Positions 7,695 through 14,654 of a stretch of DNA of 64,000 nucleotides are shown piece after piece. The notes below the pieces were generated by a model that was given only the letters and a program-made list of their open reading frames with translations, made no database searches and was not told the DNA's origin. Source of the stretch: Anaerolineaceae bacterium (GTDB taxonomy: Bacteria; Chloroflexota; Anaerolineae; Anaerolineales; Anaerolineaceae); contig JARKPB010000011.1 of the NCBI GenBank assembly GCA_029975475.1, positions 22,117 to 86,116 on the forward strand, in the 5' to 3' direction. How positions within the stretch are numbered: the first letter of the stretch is position 1; every line of letters starts with the position of its first letter. Both the position numbers and the translations under genes were made by a program.

Positions 7695-9167
7695 ATGCAG
7701 TTTCCATACCTTAGCGTACTGATCTTTACCCCGCTTGCGGCAGCGGTCATCCTGCTGCTGCTGCCGAACCGTCAGGCGCGCCTGATTCGCGCCATTGCCC
7801 TGACGGCTTCCGCGCTGGTACTGGGATTATCGGCCGCGTTGTTCTTTATCTCAAGTCCGGTGGTGGACGGCTACCGTTTTATCGAGAAAATTGACTGGCT
7901 GCCTGAACTGGGAATATCGTATCACGTGGGTGTGGATGGGTTTAGCCTGCCGCTGCTGCTGCTGGCCGGGCTGGTGGCGTTCAGCGGGGTGCTGGTCTCC
8001 TGGAATGTGCAGGACCGACCGCGGGAGTTCTTTTCTTTCTTTATGTTTTTGGTGGCCAGTGTGCTGGGCGTCTTCAGTTCGCTGGATCTTTTTCAGCTGT
8101 TCTTTTTCTTTGAACTCGCGGTTTTTCCCAAATACTTGATGATCGTTATGTGGGGATCGCCTCAAACCCGCGAATACGGCGGCATGAAACTGACTCTTTA
8201 TCTGTTTTTGGGTTCGGTCGTGGCGCTGGTGGGCGTCTTTGCCCTCTACTTCGGCAGCGGCTTAAACACCTTTGACATGCTGGCGTTGGAAAAGGCCGGG
8301 CTGCCGTTGGCGTTTCAACAGATCTGGTTCCCGGTTATCTTTATCGGTTTTGCCGTGCTGGCGGGTATTTTCCCGTTTTATTCCTGGGCGCCGGATGGTC
8401 ATGTGGCTGCCCCGACGGCGGTGTCCATGCTGCTCGCCGGGGTGGAAATGAAGGTGGGCGCTTTCGCGGCTTTGCGGATTGGGATTGAATTATTGCCGCA
8501 GGGGGCGCAGCACTGGGCCTGGTTGATTTTGCTGCTCGGGACAATAAACGTGGTCTACGGCGCGCTGCTGGCGATGGCGCAAAAAGACCTGAAATACGTC
8601 ATCGGGTACAGCTCGGTTTCCCACATGGGGCTGGTCTTGATCGGTTTCGCCGCCCTGAATCAACAGGGTTTGCTGGGAGCCGGTTTACAAATGTTTTCCC
8701 ACGGCGTGATGACAGCTCTCTTCTTTGCGGTGGTCGGCATGGTGTACGACCGCACGCATACGCGTGACATCGGACAGCTCGGAGGTCTGGCGCGCTTTAT
8801 GCCGCTGGCCGCCTTCGGCTTCATTGTTTCCGGTCTGGTCTCGATGGGTATGCCGGGTTTCTCCGGCTTTGTGGCTGAGATCCCGATTTATCTGGGCGCT
8901 TGGCGCGTGGCGCCCTGGGTGGCGGTGGTGAGCGCGGTTTCTATTGTGATTACCGCGGCTTACATCCTGCTGGTTGTGCGGCGGGTGTTTTTTGGCGAAG
9001 TGCCGCAATCTCTGAGCGCGTTGGAAGATATCCATACCAGGGATAAACTGGTGGTCTTGATGCTCAGTCTGGTGATGATCGCGGTCGGTTTGCTGCCTGG
9101 CTTGATCAGCGCTGGCATATCAGACGGCGTTAACCGCATCCTGCAGCTTCTGGGAGGTTCATTATGA
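7695..9167 (+). CDS. nuoM: NADH-quinone oxidoreductase subunit M, copy 2 (divergent)
   Basis: This 490-residue protein is a tandem paralogue of the preceding nuoM. It keeps YHVGVDGFSLPL, the TM5 Glu (FFFELAVFPKY, about E140), the TM8 Lys (GVEMKVGAF, about K253) and the TM12 Glu (FVAEIPIYLGAW). At the position of the TM7 Lys it has Leu (FAVLAGIFPFYSWAPDGH, about L222). That Lys is a key residue of the proton path in the canonical subunit. It may be an accessory or altered pump. Its TGA overlaps the nuoN start (ATGA), so it is translated with the operon and is not a decayed copy. Confidence 0.88.
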   Translation: MQFPYLSVLIFTPLAAAVILLLLPNRQARLIRAIALTASALVLGLSAALFFISSPVVDGYRFIEKIDWLPELGISYHVGVDGFSLPLLLLAGLVAFSGVLVSWNVQDRPREFFSFFMFLVASVLGVFSSLDLFQLFFFFELAVFPKYLMIVMWGSPQTREYGGMKLTLYLFLGSVVALVGVFALYFGSGLNTFDMLALEKAGLPLAFQQIWFPVIFIGFAVLAGIFPFYSWAPDGHVAAPTAVSMLLAGVEMKVGAFAALRIGIELLPQGAQHWAWLILLLGTINVVYGALLAMAQKDLKYVIGYSSVSHMGLVLIGFAALNQQGLLGAGLQMFSHGVMTALFFAVVGMVYDRTHTRDIGQLGGLARFMPLAAFGFIVSGLVSMGMPGFSGFVAEIPIYLGAWRVAPWVAVVSAVSIVITAAYILLVVRRVFFGEVPQSLSALEDIHTRDKLVVLMLSLVMIAVGLLPGLISAGISDGVNRILQLLGGSL

Positions 9168-10621
9168 CGGGCAGTTTCCCCGCCGCCATGCTGTTGAAGT
9201 CGCTGCCAGAAATCAGTCTGGTGATTCTGGCCGGGCTGGTGCTGCTGCTCTCGCTGGTCTGGAAAAAACGGCCTCCCCAGGCTCTGACCTGGATTACCAT
9301 CGCCGGCCTGATGCTCTGCCTGCTGCTGGCTTTGTTGTTTGCCTTGCCGGTTAAAGGCCCTTACCTGATCTGGGGCGGACTGCTCAAAATTGATGTGCTC
9401 AGCTTTCTGTTCCGCATGATCTTTCTGACCGGGGCAGCGCTGACCGTCTTGATCAGCGTCGAGCGCCAACCCTCGCAAGGGCAGGGGGAATACCTGGCGC
9501 TGCTGATCACCAGCGTATTTGGCATGTGTCTCATGGCTGCCTCGGCGGATATCCTCATGCTCTATCTGGCGATTGAAATTACCGCTATGCCGCTATTTAT
9601 TTTGGCCGCCTTCCAATTCCGCCAGAAAAAATCCGCTGAAGCCGGTCTAAAATATTTTCTCTACGGCGCCATGACCTCGACGGTGATGGTCTTCGGGTTT
9701 TCTCTGCTGTTTGGGATCAGCGGTCAGACCGGCTATTCCGCTATCGCTGCCGCGTTGGAACCTGACCGGCTGCCGGTCAGCCTGACAGCCGGGATTTTCA
9801 TGTTGGTTCTGGTCGGGTTTCTTTTTAAGGTTTCAGCAGCGCCGTTTCACTTCTGGGCGCCTGACGTTTATGAAGGCGCGCCAACCCCGATCGCCGGTTT
9901 CCTTTCCACAGCTTCAAAAGCAGCCGGTTTCGCCGCCTTGCTGCGCATTCTGCAGGAGGTTTTTCGCGCCTCGCCCGAATTGCGCTTCGGGCTGCTGGCT
10001 GCCGCGGCTGTGGCCAGCATGCTGATCGGCAACTTCCTCGCCCTGCGGCAGAAAAACCTGAAGCGGCTGCTGGCATATTCCAGCATCGCACAGGCCGGAT
10101 ACATCCTGGTTGGCGCGGCGGTTGGCACTCCGCTGGGCGCCAGCGGGGCGATCTATTACCTCATCGCCTATCTGGTCACCAACCTGGCCGCTTTTGGCGC
10201 CGTCGCGGTGGTTAGCAGTAATACCGGCAGCGATCAAATTGCTGCTTTTAGCGGTTTAAACCGCAGAAATGCTGCGCTGGCGCTGGTTCTGGGCGCTGCA
10301 CTGCTGTCTCTGGGCGGGGTTCCTGTCTTCGCCGGTTTCTTTGGCAAGTTCCTGGTGTTTGCCTCGGCGGTCCAGGCCGGGGCGGTCTGGCTGGCTGTGA
10401 TCGGTGTCTTGAACGCTGTGGTAGGCCTTTATTACTACCTGAACCTGCTGAAAGTGATGTATCTGGACCCGGTTCCTGAGGGAAGCGGTCCGCTAACCGT
10501 TGTGTTTCCCTGGAAAGCTGCTCTGTTGGTGTGCGCGGCAGGCATCCTTGTCCTCGGATTTATCTACCGGCCGTGGTATCACTGGGCGGATCTGGCTGCC
10601 CAGATGCTATTGCTACATTGA
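9164..10621 (+). CDS. nuoN: NADH-quinone oxidoreductase subunit N
   Basis: The protein has 485 residues and about 14 TM helices. The family motif FLFKVSAAPFHFWAPDVYEGAPTP (TM7 Lys) and the TM5 acid (YLAIEITAMPLF) are visible. NuoN is the antiporter-like subunit closest to NuoK. It overlaps the upstream nuoM by 4 bases and has a good GGGAGG site. It is the last gene of this nuo operon; the promoter of the ATP synthase genes overlaps its stop codon. Confidence 0.95.
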   Translation: MTGSFPAAMLLKSLPEISLVILAGLVLLLSLVWKKRPPQALTWITIAGLMLCLLLALLFALPVKGPYLIWGGLLKIDVLSFLFRMIFLTGAALTVLISVERQPSQGQGEYLALLITSVFGMCLMAASADILMLYLAIEITAMPLFILAAFQFRQKKSAEAGLKYFLYGAMTSTVMVFGFSLLFGISGQTGYSAIAAALEPDRLPVSLTAGIFMLVLVGFLFKVSAAPFHFWAPDVYEGAPTPIAGFLSTASKAAGFAALLRILQEVFRASPELRFGLLAAAAVASMLIGNFLALRQKNLKRLLAYSSIAQAGYILVGAAVGTPLGASGAIYYLIAYLVTNLAAFGAVAVVSSNTGSDQIAAFSGLNRRNAALALVLGAALLSLGGVPVFAGFFGKFLVFASAVQAGAVWLAVIGVLNAVVGLYYYLNLLKVMYLDPVPEGSGPLTVVFPWKAALLVCAAGILVLGFIYRPWYHWADLAAQMLLLH

Positions 10622-10647
10622 CGGTCGGATTTGCGCTATGTTATAAT
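10618..10647 (+). promoter_or_regulatory. Promoter of the atp (Fo) operon, probable leaderless start
   Basis: TTGACG (10618-10623) and TATAAT (10642-10647) are separated by 18 nt. The -10 ends 6 nt before the ATG of the atpI-like gene, and no ribosome site lies between. Transcription would therefore start at or within a base or two of the start codon. Confidence 0.75.
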
Positions 10648-10653
10648 TTTCGC

Positions 10654-10971
10654 ATGGACTCATCCCAGGGAAAGAATCCAGACCGCCGCCAGCAAGCCAG
10701 GAATATCACGCTGGCGGTTATGGCTGGATCAGTGGGGTGTGTTACGCTGGTCATAGTCCTGGCGGCCGTGGGCGGCGGGCTGCTGCTCGATCGGCAGTTC
10801 AACACCAAACCTGCGTTTACCCTGGGCCTCTTGCTGGTCAGTATTCCGGTCTCACTTGTGGCTATGTTTGCCATCGTTCGCGCGGCTGTGAGCCGCATCA
10901 AAGCGCAGACAGATGCCTCAAAATCAGACTCTACGGAGGGTAGCGATCTTGGAAGAAACCAAACCGCGTAA
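10654..10971 (+). CDS. AtpI/AtpZ-type small membrane protein of the ATP synthase operon
   Basis: The protein has 105 residues: a basic N-terminus and two hydrophobic hairpin helices (about residues 20-45 and 55-80), separated by GGGLLLDRQFNTKPAFTLG. The form and position match AtpI/AtpZ proteins, which precede atpB and assist c-ring assembly or Mg/Ca uptake. I chose the ATG at 10654 because a good promoter ends just upstream and the longer open frame lies inside nuoN. The end overlaps the next gene. Confidence 0.8.
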   Translation: MDSSQGKNPDRRQQARNITLAVMAGSVGCVTLVIVLAAVGGGLLLDRQFNTKPAFTLGLLLVSIPVSLVAMFAIVRAAVSRIKAQTDASKSDSTEGSDLGRNQTA

Positions 10972-11926
10972 ATGGCGATGGGGCTTCAAGCGCTGGATCG
11001 TCCTGGTGCTGGTGATTATTGGAATTTTTGCTGCCAGGGCTTTTCCGCCCATCACTCCGCACATTCAGGTTGCCCCTGAAAATGTCAGCCGCCAGCCCTT
11101 GTTCAGCCTGCCGGTGATTGGCGATTTTTATCTGACCAATACGCTGGTGGCGATGTTGATCGTGGATGTGATCATCCTGGCGCTGGCGCTGGGCGTGCGC
11201 GCCACGCTGCGGAAAGGCACTCTGCTGCCCGGCGGGATCACCGGCCTGGTCGAGTTCCTGATTGAGTTTATTTACAATTTGACGGAATCGACCGCCGGTA
11301 AATACGCCAAAAAGATCTTTCCCTTTTTCGCCACAATTATGATCCTGGTTCTGGTCTCGAATCTGATGGAATTGATCCCCGGTGTAGATTCCATCGGCCG
11401 CTTTGAGGAATATTCCCACGGTTATCAGGTCGCAGAACTGATCCCGAACAGCGTCGCCTATATCTACGGACAGGAACTGGATCACGGAGGCGAGATTATT
11501 GTTCCCTATGTGCGGGTGCTGTCGACGGATTTGAATTTTACCGCTGCCCTGGCGTTGATTTCTGTCTTTTTCACCCAGGTTATCGGCGTTCAGGCGCAGG
11601 GTTTCCGCTACTTCTCAAAATTCTTCAATACGACCACATTTTTCAAAAAACCCATTTTTGGAGCGATTGACTGGGCGGTCAGCATTCTTGAGCTGATCTC
11701 CGAATTCTCCAAGATCCTCTCTTTTGCTTTCCGGTTGTTTGGCAATATCTTTGCTGGAGCAGTTCTGCTGTTTCTGGTGGGCTCGCTCATCCCGGTATTT
11801 GCGCAAAGCGCGATCCTGTTATTTGAGTTCTTCATCGGTCTGATCCAGGCTTTCGTCTTCGGCATGTTGACCATGGTGTTCATGTCTCAGGCGACTCAGG
11901 GTCACGGCGGCGAGGAACACCACTAA
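10949..11926 (+). CDS. atpB: F0F1 ATP synthase subunit a
   Basis: This is the stator channel subunit of Fo. Its last helices carry the essential Arg (FAFRLFGNIFAGAVLL) that faces the c-ring. I chose the TTG at 10949 because GGAGGG lies 8 nt upstream; an ATG at 10913 would add 12 residues but has no ribosome site. The protein then has 325 residues, slightly long, with an extended periplasmic loop of about 45 residues (near residues 135-180). It overlaps the atpI-like gene and precedes atpE. Confidence 0.93.
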   Translation: MEETKPRKWRWGFKRWIVLVLVIIGIFAARAFPPITPHIQVAPENVSRQPLFSLPVIGDFYLTNTLVAMLIVDVIILALALGVRATLRKGTLLPGGITGLVEFLIEFIYNLTESTAGKYAKKIFPFFATIMILVLVSNLMELIPGVDSIGRFEEYSHGYQVAELIPNSVAYIYGQELDHGGEIIVPYVRVLSTDLNFTAALALISVFFTQVIGVQAQGFRYFSKFFNTTTFFKKPIFGAIDWAVSILELISEFSKILSFAFRLFGNIFAGAVLLFLVGSLIPVFAQSAILLFEFFIGLIQAFVFGMLTMVFMSQATQGHGGEEHH

Positions 11927-11962
11927 ATTCTCACGAAGATTCCCGGAGGAGGTTGATCAGGC

Positions 11963-12199
11963 ATGGAAGAGGCAATTATTCAAGCGGCAAAGTTCTTGGG
12001 CGCGGGCCTGGCGATGATCGGTGCGGCGGGCGCAGGGATTGGAATTGGTCTATCCGTGCAGGGCGCATTAAACGGCATGGCGCGCAACCCGGACACGTAC
12101 AGCACGCTGCTGACCAATATGATTCTGGGTATTGCGTTCTCCGAAGCGATCGCGATCTACTGTCTGGTAATCGCGTTCCTGATGCTGTTCGTGCTTTAA
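11963..12199 (+). CDS. atpE: F0F1 ATP synthase subunit c
   Basis: This 78-residue hairpin protein forms the rotor ring. Helix 1 is glycine-rich (GAAGAGIGIG), the loop is GMARNPD, and helix 2 carries the ion-binding Glu (AFSEAIAIY). The Na+-binding ligands of sodium-type c-subunits (Gln in helix 1, Ser-Thr after the Glu) are replaced here by Ile and Ala-Ile, so I infer proton coupling. GGAGGAGGT lies just upstream of the ATG. Confidence 0.95.
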   Translation: MEEAIIQAAKFLGAGLAMIGAAGAGIGIGLSVQGALNGMARNPDTYSTLLTNMILGIAFSEAIAIYCLVIAFLMLFVL

Positions 12200-12223
12200 A
12201 CCTGCGGCTGAAGGAGAGTTACC

Positions 12224-12961
12224 TTGGAAAAACTTGGTCTAAACCTAGGCTATTTAATCGTCCAGATCCTGAATTTTGGGATTGTCTTTATCGCGCTGTA
12301 CGAGTGGATTTATAAACCCCTGCTCGGGATGCTGGGAAAACGGCGCAAGACTATTGCTCAGGGTCTGGAGGACGCTCGCATCGCTGCGGAAGCGCGCGCC
12401 AATGCTGAACAGGAAGCGGCAAAAATCCTGGCTGATGCGCAAAGCAAAGCCGCCGCTACCGTCCGCGAAGCCACCGAACGCGCTCAGTTAGCGGCCAAAG
12501 AAGTGCGGGCTGCCGCGGAAGCGGAGACGGTTAAAGCGCGCGAGGCGGCGATGGCGGAAATGGAAGCCGAGCGCAACCGGATCCTTTCCGAATTGCGCGG
12601 TCAGGTGGCGGCCCTTTCAATCGCTGCCGCGCAAAAGCTGATTGGTGAAGCGCTGGATGAAAAGCGCCAGCGCGCTTTGCTCGAGGAATTTTTCTCCGGC
12701 GTGCGGAACGGCAAGGTGGTTGTCCTGCAGGGCGCTGAACTGGAAGGCAGCGCTGCTGAGGTTACCAGCGCGCTTCCGCTGACGGAAGCCGAGCAGGCGG
12801 TGGTGAAGAAAGAACTGGTCAGCGTTTTAGGCGCCAACCCGCAGATCGATTTTCGCGTAGACCCCGCCATCCTCGGCGGCCTGGTGGTGCGCGCCGGAGA
12901 CCGGCTGGTTGATGGTTCGGTGGCCGGTCAGCTGCAAAATTTGCGTCAGAGTCTGCAATAA
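12224..12961 (+). CDS. atpF: Fused ATP synthase subunit b / delta C-terminal region
   Basis: The protein has 245 residues and a TTG start with AAGGAGAG 5 nt upstream. Residues 1-30 form the subunit b membrane anchor. Residues about 35-165 are an Ala/Glu-rich coiled coil typical of the peripheral stalk. Residues about 185-245 match the C-terminal part of subunit delta, including PAILGGLVVRAGDRLVDGS, the delta signature. The six-helix N-terminal domain of delta, which normally binds alpha, is missing. So this is a b-delta chimera. A terminator follows, and no atpA, G, D or C gene lies downstream, so the Fo and F1 genes are split in this genome. Confidence 0.88.
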   Translation: MEKLGLNLGYLIVQILNFGIVFIALYEWIYKPLLGMLGKRRKTIAQGLEDARIAAEARANAEQEAAKILADAQSKAAATVREATERAQLAAKEVRAAAEAETVKAREAAMAEMEAERNRILSELRGQVAALSIAAAQKLIGEALDEKRQRALLEEFFSGVRNGKVVVLQGAELEGSAAEVTSALPLTEAEQAVVKKELVSVLGANPQIDFRVDPAILGGLVVRAGDRLVDGSVAGQLQNLRQSLQ

Positions 12962-12989
12962 GCTTCCTCACCTTAATCCGATGGGATGG

Positions 12990-13024
12990 ATGGGTTCGGG
13001 CGAAAGTCCGAACCCATTATTTTT
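12990..13024 (+). terminator. Intrinsic terminator ending the Fo operon
   Basis: A perfect 10-bp stem (ATGGGTTCGG at 12990-12999 with CCGAACCCAT at 13008-13017) and an 8-nt loop are followed by TATTTTT. It confirms that the ATP synthase operon ends here without F1 genes. Confidence 0.9.
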
Positions 13025-13031
13025 GATCGGG

Positions 13032-13037
13032 TATAAT
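13032..13037 (+). promoter_or_regulatory. -10 box of murE, probable leaderless transcript
   Basis: TATAAT ends 7 nt before the ATG of murE, and no Shine-Dalgarno lies between. The would-be -35 falls inside the preceding terminator stem and is weak. Confidence 0.6.
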
Positions 13038-13044
13038 CGCTTCT

Positions 13045-14613
13045 ATGCTCGCACCAATGTATTTAACCGATATTCTTCAACAAATCCCGGTGGCTGTGAT
13101 CAATCAACCCAGACTGGAAGGAGTCCGCGTAAACGGCGTCCGGCTGGATTCTCGCGCGGTGACCCCGGGTGATTTGTTTGTCGCCCTTACGGGCGGGAAC
13201 ACCGACGGCCACCGTTTCATCCCGGACGCGGTCCGGCGCGGCGCGGCCGCGGTGATCGGGACCCGCGAACCGGAGGATCTGCCAGTGCCGTATCTGCAGG
13301 TGGCGGACAGCCGGCAAGCGCTGGCTTATTTTTCCGCCGCTCTATACGGCTTCCCATCCCGCCAGCTGACCGTGATTGGCGTAACAGGAACGGACGGGAA
13401 GACGACCACCAGCAATATTCTCTTTTCCATTTTGAAAAGCGCCGGTCTAAAAGCCGGCATGATCTCAACGGTGAACGCGTTAATCGGCGATCAGGCTCTG
13501 GACACGGGGTTTCACGTTACCACCCCCGAAGCGCCGGATGTGCAGCGCTACCTCGCGCTCATGGTTCAGGCTGGCCTGACCCACGTCGTGCTGGAATCAA
13601 CCTCTCACGGCCTGGCCCAGCACCGCGTCACCGCCTGCGAGTATGATATCGGCGTCGTGACCAATATCACGCATGAGCATCTGGATTATCACGGCAGTTA
13701 TGAAGCCTACCGCGCGGCGAAAGCGCGCATGTTTGAGATGCTGGCAGAACCTAAAAAGAAAACCAGGCCGGTCGAAGCGCTGGCGGTGTTAAATCATGAC
13801 GATCGTTCTTATGAATTTCTGCATGATCTGGTCAGGGTTCGCCAGATCGCGTACGGCCTGAGCCATGATGGCTGCGAATTGTGGGCGGAAGAGGTGCGCC
13901 ACACTCCAGATGAAATGACGTTTTTCGTTTGCGCTCGGGATTTTCGCGCGCCAGTGCGAACGCGTCTGGCCGGCGAATATAATGTTTCCAACATTCTCGC
14001 AGCCTTCGGAGCGGCGGTGTTCGGGCTGGGGATCGCTTTGCAGGACGCGGCCCGGGGCGTCGCCAGCCTGCCGGGCGTGCCGGGGAGGATGGAACGCATC
14101 GCCCTGGGTCAGGATTTCACTGCGATCGTGGATTTTGCCCACACTCCAAACGCTTTAAAAAATGCGCTGGAAACCGTGCGGCGGATGACGGCCGGCAGAG
14201 TCATCGCCGTGTTTGGCTCGGCGGGGCTGCGCGACCGGCAGAAGCGCAGGATGATGGCAGAAGTCTCAGCGAAACTGGCGGACATCACGATTTTGACCGC
14301 CGAAGATCCGCGAACCGAATCGCTGGAAGCCATCCTGGCTGAAATGGCCGCCGCTGCTGAAGGCTGCGGCGCGCGCGAAGGCGAGACCTTTTTCCGCGTT
14401 CCAGATCGCGGCGAGGCGATCCGGCTGGGTCTCCGTCTGGCTCGGCCGGGCGACCTGGTGGTCGCCTGCGGAAAAGGCCACGAGCAGAGCATGTGTTTCG
14501 GGGAAGTGGAATACCCCTGGGATGACCGCACGGCGGTGCGGGCGGCTTTAAGCGAGCTGCTCGGTTTGCCGGGTCCCGAAATGCCGTACCTGCCAACCCG
14601 GGATCCCCGTTAA
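13045..14613 (+). CDS. murE: UDP-N-acetylmuramyl-tripeptide synthetase (MurE ligase)
   Basis: This Mur ligase of 522 residues adds the third stem-peptide residue to UDP-MurNAc-L-Ala-D-Glu in the cytoplasm. Visible are the N-terminal UDP-binding domain (LDSRAVTPGDLFVAL), the ATP P-loop GVTGTDGKTTTSN (about residue 115), the YDIGVVTNITHEHLDYHG segment with the downstream Lys region, and the C-terminal domain. The substrate loop reads AEDPRTES, close to the DNPR motif of meso-diaminopimelate enzymes but not identical, so the diamino acid cannot be assigned. It stands alone, outside a division/cell wall cluster. A TATAAT lies just upstream of the ATG. Confidence 0.9.
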   Translation: MLAPMYLTDILQQIPVAVINQPRLEGVRVNGVRLDSRAVTPGDLFVALTGGNTDGHRFIPDAVRRGAAAVIGTREPEDLPVPYLQVADSRQALAYFSAALYGFPSRQLTVIGVTGTDGKTTTSNILFSILKSAGLKAGMISTVNALIGDQALDTGFHVTTPEAPDVQRYLALMVQAGLTHVVLESTSHGLAQHRVTACEYDIGVVTNITHEHLDYHGSYEAYRAAKARMFEMLAEPKKKTRPVEALAVLNHDDRSYEFLHDLVRVRQIAYGLSHDGCELWAEEVRHTPDEMTFFVCARDFRAPVRTRLAGEYNVSNILAAFGAAVFGLGIALQDAARGVASLPGVPGRMERIALGQDFTAIVDFAHTPNALKNALETVRRMTAGRVIAVFGSAGLRDRQKRRMMAEVSAKLADITILTAEDPRTESLEAILAEMAAAAEGCGAREGETFFRVPDRGEAIRLGLRLARPGDLVVACGKGHEQSMCFGEVEYPWDDRTAVRAALSELLGLPGPEMPYLPTRDPR

Positions 14614-14646
14614 AAAAAAAGCGGAGGCTGATCAGCCTCCGCTTTA
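14612..14646. terminator. Bidirectional terminator between murE and pnp
   Basis: A perfect 22-bp palindrome (14621-14642, core GGCTGATCAGCC) lies between the convergent murE and pnp stops. The A-run at 14612-14620 gives a strong U-tract for the minus strand; the plus side has only a short T stretch. Confidence 0.9.
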
Positions 14647-14654
14647 CGGTCAAA

